DNA of 28,614 nt, from positions 1 to 28,614 of the forward strand of contig JADKDL010000018.1 in the NCBI GenBank assembly GCA_016714605.1. Reading direction: 5' to 3'. Positions 20,103 through 27,241 of the stretch are shown here, in pieces. The notes beneath the pieces are model-generated. The model did not search any database and was not told the DNA's origin. It saw only the letters and a program-made list of their open reading frames with translations. Positions within the stretch are counted from its first letter, which is position 1. Each line of letters starts with the position of its first letter. Origin of the DNA: Bacteroidales bacterium (lineage in GTDB: Bacteria > Bacteroidota > Bacteroidia > Bacteroidales > UBA1715). The position numbers and the translations under genes are program-made.

Positions 20103-20450
20103 CTAAATTTTGCAACACTCCGAGTTCATTTGGCGACACTCGGAGTTCATTTGGAAGCACACGGAGTTCATTTGGGAACAGCTGGAGTTCATTTGGAAGC
20201 ACGCGGAGTTCATTTGGAGACACCTGACGTTCATTTGGGAACACTTGGAGTTGATTTGGAAGCACTCGGAGTTGATTTGGAAGCACCTGACGTTCATTTG
20301 GAAGCACTCGGAGTTGATTTGGAAGCACCTGACGTTCATTTGGGAACAACTGGAGTTAATTTGGAAGCACCCGAAGTTCATTTGGGAACAACTGGAGTTC
20401 ATTTGGGAACAACTGGAGTTGATTTTGCTACACCTCATTTTCATTATTGA
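20103..20450. repeat. 21-bp tandem repeat array, 15 full units
   Basis: Fifteen consecutive 21-bp units run from 20124 to 20438, with degenerate half-units on each side. The consensus is about GTTCATTTGGAAGCACTCGG plus A. The middle varies between GGAAGCAC and GGGAACA(A/C), and the end between CTCGGA, CTGGA and CCTGAC; GTTCATT alternates with GTTGATT. There is no indel in the whole array. The period is a multiple of three, so five of the six frames stay open; examples are EFIWKHS heptads on the plus strand and NELRVLP heptads on the minus strand. I treat these as non-coding: the open frames have no signal or independent support, and the array begins directly after the stop codon of the GH5-esterase gene. 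Confidence 0.9.
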
Positions 20451-20481
20451 AAAGGTCTACCAAATTTGGCACATATACACC

Positions 20482-20509
20482 GTAGAGACGCACGGCCGTG
20501 CGTCTCTAC
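20482..20509. repeat. 28-bp perfect palindrome
   Basis: The half-site GTAGAGACGCACGG is followed immediately by its exact reverse complement, giving a 28-bp uninterrupted palindrome rich in G and C within AT-rich DNA. It lies 32 bases after the 21-bp array. It could act as a bidirectional terminator of the GH5-esterase transcript or be a copy of a dispersed palindrome. Flanking T-runs are absent, which argues against simple intrinsic termination. Confidence 0.85.
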
Positions 20510-20608
20510 CTGGAGACCGTAAATAATTTTGTGTAAACTCAATTTTCAAATTCTCCATCTGTCTTTAAAGACAATTGTTTTGAGATTAGTTTTTTTAACA
20601 AACAATTT

Positions 20609-20646
20609 AAATAGCATTTTATATTGCTATTTCCCTGTTATATTTG
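20609..20646 (+). promoter_or_regulatory. Candidate promoter and dyad operator of the CHAP gene
   Basis: TATATTTG at 20639-20646 matches the Bacteroidota -7 consensus TAnnTTTG exactly and lies 38 bases before the ATG at 20685. The -33 region is weak (TTTT about 18 bases upstream). An 8-bp perfect dyad, AAATAGCA at 20609-20616 and TGCTATTT at 20625-20632 with an 8-nt spacer, overlaps the -33 position and could be a regulator site. Confidence 0.45.
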
Positions 20647-20684
20647 GTGCAAATTTATAGGTGTTCAATTATTCTTATTAAAAG

Positions 20685-21284
20685 ATGAAGCGTTTGTTTT
20701 TAATAGTTTTCCTCGTATTGATTTGTGTAATTCTTGTTTTTTATGTATTCAATAAATACAATTTTAATAGAGACCATTATATAGGAGAAAAAATAGATAG
20801 TTTAGATGGAGTGTATGTTCATTTTAATGGGGGAGTAAACAATGTATCTGAAAGAAATCTATCGCCCGATGGGTATAATATAGGTCTTAAATATCAGTGC
20901 GTTGAATTTGTAAAGCGTTATTATTTATTACATTATAACCACAAAATGCCCGATAGTTTTGGTCATGCAAAAGATTACTTCGATATTTCAATTGAAGACG
21001 GACAGTTGAATGAGAAAAGAAACCTAATTCAATTTACCAATCCTAGCAAGCAGAAACCCGCAGTTGGCGATATTGTAGTATTTAGCGCAAGTGTTTTCAA
21101 CATGTATGGACATGTAGCCATAGTAGCTGATGTGAAAAACGATGAAATTGAAATCATTCAACAAAATCCGGGAACCTTTGGAGCTTCGCGAGTTTCAATC
21201 TCCTTACTAGAACAAAATGAGTTGTGGCAAATAGACAACAGTAGAGTTTTAGGCTTTTTAAGAATGGAAATCATCAATAATTAA
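20685..21284 (+). CDS. Membrane-anchored CHAP-domain amidase/peptidase
   Basis: CHAP domains are cysteine amidases or endopeptidases that usually cut peptidoglycan peptides or cross-bridges; some cut glutathionylspermidine. The protein has 199 residues. Residues 1-23 (MKRLFLIVFLVLICVILVFY and on) form a membrane anchor without an obvious signal-peptidase site, so the enzyme probably faces the periplasm while tethered. The CHAP domain covers about residues 60-195. The catalytic cysteine is Cys72 in LKYQCVEFVKRYY, the histidine is His143 in MYGHVAIVADV, and a third polar residue is likely in IIQQNPG (about 158-163). PAVGDIVVF (about 125-133) is the usual segment before the histidine. It stands alone behind its own candidate promoter. 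An exact substrate cannot be assigned. Confidence 0.82.
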   Translation: MKRLFLIVFLVLICVILVFYVFNKYNFNRDHYIGEKIDSLDGVYVHFNGGVNNVSERNLSPDGYNIGLKYQCVEFVKRYYLLHYNHKMPDSFGHAKDYFDISIEDGQLNEKRNLIQFTNPSKQKPAVGDIVVFSASVFNMYGHVAIVADVKNDEIEIIQQNPGTFGASRVSISLLEQNELWQIDNSRVLGFLRMEIINN

Positions 21285-21517
21285 CAAAGCAGAAATAGAA
21301 ATCTATTGATAATTTTTAGTATTAATAAAAAAAAAGTTATATTTGAACTTAAGGAAACTAAATCATTTTTTATTAAAAACTATATCTACTCATAGTGAGT
21401 TATATTTATACTAATCTTAGGGCAATTACAATACAAAAATAGCACTTTGGTAAAACGAGGTGTTGTCATTTTATTTATTCAAACCACATAACTATTACAA
21501 ATTTAAAATTACAAAAC

Positions 21518-22672
21518 ATGAGAAAAAAACTACTTTTATTACTTACCACTTTGGCATGTTTAGCAACATTTGCACAAATGCCAAAAACATTTAGTTACCA
21601 AGCTATTGTTAGAAATTCTGATGATAATATACTGAAAAACAAAACCGTTGGAGTACAATCAACAATACTGCAAGGCGCCGATACTTCTAATGTTGTGTAT
21701 GAAGAGTATAAAACGACAAAAACAAATATAAATGGCTTACTTACAATTGAAATTGGAACCAACACAGAAACCACCGATTTTACAAAGATTGACTGGTCGC
21801 AAGGGCCATATTTTCTAGAAACAAAGATATCATTAACAGCCGATACTAAATTTTCTATCACAGCAATAAGTCAGCTCCTTACCGTTCCTTATGCATTAAG
21901 TGCAAGTACTGTAACAGATGAGAAACTTACCGTTGCAAAAACAATTACAGCCGATGATGTTGCTAGTTGGAATAGTAAATTAAATTCTAGTGATTTAAAG
22001 TATATAAGTTCTATGATAGCTACATTAGAAGGACGTTTAAATAAAACCTTATTTGAAGTAACAGACATTGAAAATCATACATACAGAGTAGTTCAAATAG
22101 GCAGCCAGTTGTGGATGGCAGAAAATCTCCGCGTTAATTCATATAACGATGGTTCAATAATTCCAAATATAATTCCCAATGACCAATGGGCCGCATTAAC
22201 AGAAGGAGCATTTGCCGATTTCAATAATTCTCCGGATAGTTCAGCAAAGTATGGTACCTTATACAATCAACCAGCAGTACAGACTGGCAAATTATGTATG
22301 CAAGGTTGGCATGTGCCAAGTAAAGATGAGTGGAACAACTTAATGTACTTCCTTACAAATTCAGGTTACGGTTATGAAGGTACCGGAATTGATATAGCTA
22401 AAGCTTTATCAGGTACAGAAGGTTGGATAGCGACTTCGGTTGTTGGTGCACCGGGTAATGATATGAGCAGTAATAATTATACCGGATTTTCAGCATATCC
22501 AGCCGGATTGCGTCAAGATGCAGGAGGTTATGTTGTTTTTGGTTCAGAAGAACATTGGTGGACATCAACAGAAACTAGTTATGTGAAAATAGACAATGAC
22601 AATACTAATTTACTCATTAATGCAAGGGTAGATATGAACTATGGTATGAATGTACGTTGTGTAAAAGATTAA
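21518..22672 (+). CDS. FISUMP-domain exported protein
   Basis: A 384-residue exported protein with an intact frame. The signal peptide is MRKKLLLLLTTLACLATFAQ. Residues about 21-135 are an N-terminal module often seen in Bacteroidota surface proteins: PKTFSYQAIVRNSDDNIL, VVYEEYKTTKTNINGLLTIE, IDWSQGPYFLETKI and LLTVPYALSAS. Residues about 190-384 match the Fibrobacter succinogenes major paralogous domain (TIGR02145): YRVVQIGSQLWMAENLRVNS, YGTLYNQPAV, CMQGWHVPSKDEWNNLM, GFSAYPAGLR, HWWTSTE and a terminal NYGMNVRCVKD. The function of this domain is not established; it is assumed to act at the cell surface. A small T9SS protein follows 76 bases later in the same direction, an arrangement that suggests co-transcription. 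No sorting domain is visible on this protein. Confidence 0.9.
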   Translation: MRKKLLLLLTTLACLATFAQMPKTFSYQAIVRNSDDNILKNKTVGVQSTILQGADTSNVVYEEYKTTKTNINGLLTIEIGTNTETTDFTKIDWSQGPYFLETKISLTADTKFSITAISQLLTVPYALSASTVTDEKLTVAKTITADDVASWNSKLNSSDLKYISSMIATLEGRLNKTLFEVTDIENHTYRVVQIGSQLWMAENLRVNSYNDGSIIPNIIPNDQWAALTEGAFADFNNSPDSSAKYGTLYNQPAVQTGKLCMQGWHVPSKDEWNNLMYFLTNSGYGYEGTGIDIAKALSGTEGWIATSVVGAPGNDMSSNNYTGFSAYPAGLRQDAGGYVVFGSEEHWWTSTETSYVKIDNDNTNLLINARVDMNYGMNVRCVKD

Positions 22673-22748
22673 TTTGAAAAGCAACAGGAGTGTTTCGTGA
22701 ACCGAAAGCTTCATTTTACCTAATATAATTATTAAAAAAAGAGAAAAA

Positions 22749-23225
22749 ATGATTAAAAAAATAGCACTTCTATTATCATTTGTAATAGTTTCGCTTTGTG
22801 GTTTTTCGCAGGCTGCAATTGTTAGTTCGGGCGGCAATGGTACTGGCTCAGGCGGTTCTTTTTCATACAGCTTAGGACAAATGGCATATACTACCGTAAT
22901 TGGTAGCAATGCTTCATTGATTCAAGGAGTTCAGATTGCTTATGAAATTATAAGCGTATCTAATCCGGAAATAAAGGAAATAGAACTTACCGTAAATGCT
23001 CACCCAAATCCTACAACAGACTACCTTACATTAACCATCAATAGCGAGAAGTTTGAAAAGGCAGAGTATATCATTTCCGATATACAAAGCAAAGTTTGCA
23101 AGAAAGGAACTTGTTACGATGAGCAAACAATGATTGATATGACTGAACTCAATGCTGCGGAATATTTACTTACCGTAATTGCAGACAGTAAAGATATTAA
23201 AACATTTAAAATCATTAAAAAATAA
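22749..23225 (+). CDS. Small exported protein with T9SS type A sorting domain
   Basis: A 158-residue protein with signal peptide MIKKIALLLSFVIVSLCGFS ending QA. A short mature head of about 50 residues carries IVSSGGNGTGSGGSFSYSLG, QMAYTTVIGSNAS and IQGVQIAYEI, a glycine- and serine-rich pattern that recurs in small Bacteroidota T9SS proteins. The rest (about 75-158) is a type A sorting domain: LTVNAHPNPTTDYLTLTIN, EYIISDIQSKVCKKG, MTELNAAEYLLTVIADSKD and FKIIKK. The protein is thus mostly signal and sorting domain, with little room for an enzyme. It follows the FISUMP gene and is followed by a strong terminator, so the two probably form a transcript. A surface-anchoring or partner role is possible. 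Confidence 0.88.
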   Translation: MIKKIALLLSFVIVSLCGFSQAAIVSSGGNGTGSGGSFSYSLGQMAYTTVIGSNASLIQGVQIAYEIISVSNPEIKEIELTVNAHPNPTTDYLTLTINSEKFEKAEYIISDIQSKVCKKGTCYDEQTMIDMTELNAAEYLLTVIADSKDIKTFKIIKK

Positions 23226-23250
23226 GAATATACTTTTTGTTCCTATTAGT

Positions 23251-23303
23251 GAGTGTGAATCTTTGAAAAGAATATTTATTTCAAAGATTCACACTCTTTT
23301 TTT
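23251..23303 (+). terminator. Strong intrinsic terminator
   Basis: An 18-bp perfect inverted repeat (GAGTGTGAATCTTTGAAA at 23251-23268 and its complement at 23279-23296) with a 10-nt loop is followed directly by seven T at 23297-23303. It ends the FISUMP/T9SS transcript, 26 bases after the stop. Confidence 0.92.
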
Positions 23304-23745
23304 GTAATATCTTGGGGGCATAATAGTAATGATGCAGTGAAATAGGTTTAGACAATAAAGCCGTAAAAGAAGGTGTTCCATTTAAACGGAATACCTTTAA
23401 TTTTATAGTAGCATTGGATATTGGATATTCATTTACTTTATGAAAATAATATATTGAAATACCTTGAAGCTGCGTGTCGGGGTTTGATACATTGAAATTA
23501 AACTTTGGTTTGAATCAATATGGTTTTGTCTTGCCCTGTATAAAAGAGCTTTGATATGCTTATTTGAGGTTTTATATATACTATTACATATAAAAATATT
23601 GTATCTAATTTTATATTTTATTGATTTTTAGTGTAGTGTGTAGTATTTGAAAATAATTGCTTTTTTGGGAATTATGAGTATATATTGAAAATTATATATC
23701 TTTAGCCACTTTGTTTACAAGCATTATTAACGAATAAAAAACACT
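23304..23745. other. Intergenic region upstream of the second GH5 gene
   Basis: No open frame I can support. An imperfect hairpin (AAGGTGTTCC at 23370-23379 and GGAATACCTT at 23388-23397, one mismatch) is followed by TAATTTTAT and could be a second terminator. The promoter of the GH5 gene must lie in the last part; TATCTTTA, one base from TAnnTTTG, occurs at about 23697-23704, without a clear -33 element. Confidence 0.4.
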
Positions 23746-25748
23746 ATGATTAAACTATTTACTACCTTTTTGGGTCTGTATTTTACTATTCAATTATTTG
23801 CTCAAATAAAACCGTTTGAGGTATTACCACATATTATGCGTGGTATAAATTTAGGTAATACACTTGAGCCGCCTGTAGAAGGACAGTGGCTGAAACTGCA
23901 CCTGTTGAATGGTCTGATAATGGACCTGCACAAGAGTTTTATTTTAATGCATATAAAGAAGCCGGATTTCAGTGTGTTAGAATACCTATAACCTGGGATA
24001 CTCATACGCTTGATATAGCTCCCTTTACCGTAGATACCGTTTGGCTAAAACGTGTAAATGAAATTGTAAATTGGGCTTTGGAAAGAGATTTATATGTAAT
24101 AATAAATGCTCACCACGACGATTGGCTGAAGAAAAACTACAGCAATTTGGTGTTTCAAGCCCGTTTCGATAGTATTTGGAGTCAGGTGTCTACCTATTTT
24201 AAAGATAAGCCAGAGTCGTTACTTTTCGAAATATTAAATGAACCTAATGGCTTGACATTAGCTCAGGTAGATGAATTGAACGAAAGGGTTTTGAAAATTA
24301 TTAGAAAAACCAATCCAACTCGTATTGTATTTTTTACAGGAAAAGGTTGGGCTAATGTAGATGATTTAATTGCTGCAAAAATACCTGCTGATGATTATAT
24401 AATGGGTTACTATCATTCGTATGAGCCTTGGTCATTTGCCGGACAAGGCCAAGGTACTTGGGGTACTGCTTCTGATATTGCAGCTATGGCGGCTCGTATA
24501 GAAAAAGGAAAAGTATGGAGCGAGACGAATAATATTCCCCTTGTAATTAGCGAATTTGGTACCGATACTTTGTGTGATTATAATTCGAGAATGTTGTTCT
24601 TAGCTCACTATGTTGAAGAAGCCGATAAACGAAATATTGCCTTTGCTGTTTGGGATGATGGTGGTACATTTCAGGTGTACCGCAGAAAACAGAAGAATTG
24701 GCACGAAACCAAAGAATTATTGCTTAATTATTCTTCACTTTGTCCCAATCTTTTTACGGTAAGTTCTGTCGATTACAACATAAATCTTGCTTGGAATAAT
24801 CGTTTGACCAATGCTGATAGTATTCATATAGAAAGAAAAATAGATGGTCCGGAGTTTAGCTTACATGCATCTTTGCCATCTTCATCAACTAGTTATACTG
24901 ATAACAATCTTAATCCGGAGTTTTTCTATCATTATAGAGTTAAAATGTTTAGAAATGATTCTGTATTTTATTCCTACCCACAACGTTTATTTTTAAAACC
25001 TTTGGCATCGGAAAGAATACCGTTTAAGGGTGAAGCATTTGCAATTCCGGGTAGTTTCCAAGCAGAAGATTTTGATAAAGGTGGTTATTGGCTTACCTAT
25101 TATGACAAAGATTTTGTTCGTACCAATCCTACTTTATATCGAACAGAAAAGGGTGCAGACATAGAATTAGTTGCCGATGATATTATTGCTTTGGCTAACA
25201 ATCAAGCTGGTGAATGGTATGAGTATTCAATTAATGTAGCTAAAACTGCCAATTATGAAATAGTTTTATACATTGGCTCAAATTCCGATAAAGGACTAGT
25301 TACAACTACAATAAGCGAAAAAGACAGAAGTGTTTATGTAAAAGCTACAGGAGGTATAGACAAAACCCAAGCTTTTTCGATGTTTAGAGAGATTACAGCA
25401 GGAGAACATATTCTTAAACTATATATTGTAAGAACCGGTGATTTTGTTATTGATAGCATTGCAATAAAAGAAGACCTTACAATAGGTTGTGATGAAATAG
25501 ATAGCGAAAATAATTATCAGCTATTGAATTATGATCAGAAGGGTGAAATAGAAATAATTTCTAACAGTTCAAATATCATTGCTGATGTTGCTGTATTTAA
25601 CAGTTTAGGAATAGTAGTTTACGAACAAAAAAGGGCAGAATTTCCAGCCATAATTAATACTCAAGAATTGAGTAGCGGAATGTATTTCATTTCAATAAAA
25701 TCAGACAAACATAAGTCTTTTGAAATTATAAGGTATTTAAAAGATTAG
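23746..25748 (+). CDS. Secreted GH5 cellulase with FN3, CBM6 and T9SS sorting domains (frameshift near 23884)
   Basis: A secreted glycoside hydrolase family 5 enzyme, probably an endo-beta-glucanase, about 667 residues after repair. It starts MIKLFTTFLGLYFTIQLFAQ (signal peptide). The GH5 domain opens with RGINLGNTLEPPVEG; the frame breaks at about 23884, and one added base continues it as VAETAPVEWSDNGPAQEFYF. It continues with CVRIPITWD, VIINAHHDDW, the acid/base Glu (24240-24242) in FEILNEPNG and the nucleophile Glu (24552-24554) in VISEFGTD. An FN3-like module follows (INLAWNNRLTNADSIHIER…YHYRVKMF), then a CBM6-type carbohydrate-binding module (SFQAEDFDKGGYWLTYYD, LYRTEKGADIE, GEWYEYSINVAKTANYEIVL, FVIDSIAI). 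The end (VAVFNSLGIVVYEQ, LSSGMYFISIKSDK) is a type A sorting domain. Subfamily and exact glucan specificity cannot be fixed by eye. It is closed by a terminator at 25765-25803. Confidence 0.9.
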
Positions 25749-25764
25749 ATACTTTATACATAAA

Positions 25765-25803
25765 ACAAAAAGGGCAAAGTAATTTTTATTTTGCCCTTTT
25801 TTG
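25765..25803. terminator. Intrinsic terminator between converging genes
   Basis: AAAAAGGGCAAA (25767-25778) pairs with TTTGCCCTTTTT (25790-25801) around an 11-nt loop, with A-runs before and T-runs after. It lies 18 bases after the GH5 stop and 18 bases from the stop of the opposite gene. It can act in both directions. Confidence 0.85.
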
Positions 25804-25819
25804 TTTTCTTGAAAGCAAT

Positions 25820-27072
25820 TTAAAAACTGTACATAAGGTTCATTTCTACACAATCAGCTTGACCAAGATGAGTTTTTAAATAGAGTCCTATTCCTACATT
25901 ATTTTTCATAATATATGATTTCTTGAAAGGGTAGTAATTAAAACCCAATCGTCCGCCAAGTATGCTTTTTATCCATAATGAATTGAATGTTTCAATTGAA
26001 TAGGAGTAAAATCTTTTGTAAAACGGATTGTAAAAGTGAAAATCGGCCTCAATAAGTAATCCGAAATGTGAAATGAGAAATTCATGACCTACAATAACTC
26101 CCAATACCAATGAATGTTTAAACTCTTCATTCTTATACCATTCTTCAATTTTTATCACATCGTTATATGCCTGAGAATATGATCCGGTTAATCCTAAATG
26201 AAGTTCGGAAATGGAATTGAGATTTTTTGAAGCAAAAATACTTAAACTGTAAAGAGGATACGTAGGGCCATAAGCAGGTGATATAGATTCGGAAAATTTC
26301 TGGATACCTAGTCCGGTTCTTATGTTTATGGCAATTTTTTACTTGCAGAATCCTTAGGAGCAAAGGCTTTACGTTCTGTTTGTCCTATTTTGTATGAAAT
26401 TCCTAGGGTAAGAGGCATATCATTTAATCCCAAATTTGGAATTAGAGCATGGGCTGCTGAGTAATGAAATAGATTTGCTCCGGCGTTTATACTTATATTT
26501 TTGTGAGGTGTAAAATGGAACAACAATCCAAAACTTGTGTAATTATTAATGCGAGAACCAATAAGATAGTTGTAGGGATTTTCTAAACGGTTATATGGGT
26601 TAAAAAAATAAGCCAATCCGATAGCTAAACGAGCAGACATTTTGAAGTATTTTCTTTCGAAGATACGGTATCTCCATATTGGGTAAACTGCAATGGAATT
26701 GCCATAAATAGTATCGTTGCCATGGTTGCCAATTGCTAGTCCGAAGCCCACTTCAGGAAAATGGTAGTCATGATGCCACTGTTTCTTGCCGTTGGTTTGC
26801 CACAAAAAGCCAAACTCAGCATAGTGAGAGCGTTTAAGAGGATAGGAGTACTCTTTCTGACTAATGCTTCCGTTATGATAATTGTATGAGAAAATTACAT
26901 CGTTTTTAGAAACGGTATTTTTCTGAGAGAAGCCACTGACTGAAATAATAAAGAACAGAAAGGCTATTTTTCCAACACTCAAGTATGAATGCAAAATGAG
27001 TTTATTAAATGCTTTTGCATTATTAATAAGAATATTAAAAATATAGTTTGAAATTTTAAAAGTATAATTCAC
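25820..27072 (-). CDS. PagL-like acyloxyacyl hydrolase, outer membrane (frameshift near 26338)
   Basis: PagL-type proteins are outer-membrane beta-barrels that remove an acyl chain from lipid A. After repair the protein has about 418 residues. The leader is long; KIAFLFFIISVSGFSQ is the probable signal-peptide end, and a later TTG start is possible. Family segments are FPEVGFGLAIGNHGNDTIYG, NSIAVYPIWRYRIF, ARLAIGLAYFFNPYN, NPYNYLIGSRINNYTSFGLL and LFHYSAAHALIPNLGLND. The HxS pair of the PagL active site is present in FHYS. The glutamate of Pseudomonas PagL, 14 residues after the histidine, aligns with Asn here. The first frame ends SASKKLP at 26326; adding one A to the A6 run at 26335-26340 continues it as IAINIRTGLGIQKFSES and on to LMYSF at 25820. 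The C-terminal half gives further barrel-like strands. The family is likely; activity is uncertain. Confidence 0.78.
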
Positions 27073-27175
27073 GTTTTCTACATAAAAAATATCAATAAAG
27101 AAACTTTCTTTTTATAGTATCATTAATCAATACAAGAAAGAAATTCAAAAGTAATGATTTTTTTGATTTCCTGTA

Positions 27176-27222
27176 AAATCAAATACAATAGTAAACATTC
27201 TTACCAATATTGCATTTGATTT
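27176..27222 (-). terminator. Inverted repeat downstream of topB
   Basis: AAATCAAATACAATA (27176-27190) pairs with TATTGCATTTGATTT (27208-27222) with one mismatch, and GTAA/TTAC extends pairing inside the loop. It begins 20 bases beyond the topB stop. The stem is AT-rich and the T-run after it is short, so termination is plausible but not certain. Confidence 0.5.
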
Positions 27223-27241
27223 ATTATTCTGACTGAAAAAA

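Noticed and set aside
20124..20438. CRISPR array
   Set aside because: The units are directly adjacent with no unique spacers, and no cas gene is present.
20110..20526. Open frames on both strands across the 21-bp array, giving heptad-repeat peptides
   Set aside because: They arise because the repeat period is a multiple of three and the unit lacks stops in five frames. None has a signal peptide, a recognisable family or independent support.
21273..21310. ATCAATA/TATTGAT inverted repeat at the end of the CHAP gene as a terminator
   Set aside because: Only 7 AT-rich base pairs around a 24-nt loop; too weak to support.
17289..25748. Canonical polysaccharide utilisation locus
   Set aside because: Two GH5 enzymes are present but there is no SusC/SusD pair, hybrid sensor or transporter, and the genes are separated by unrelated ones and terminators.
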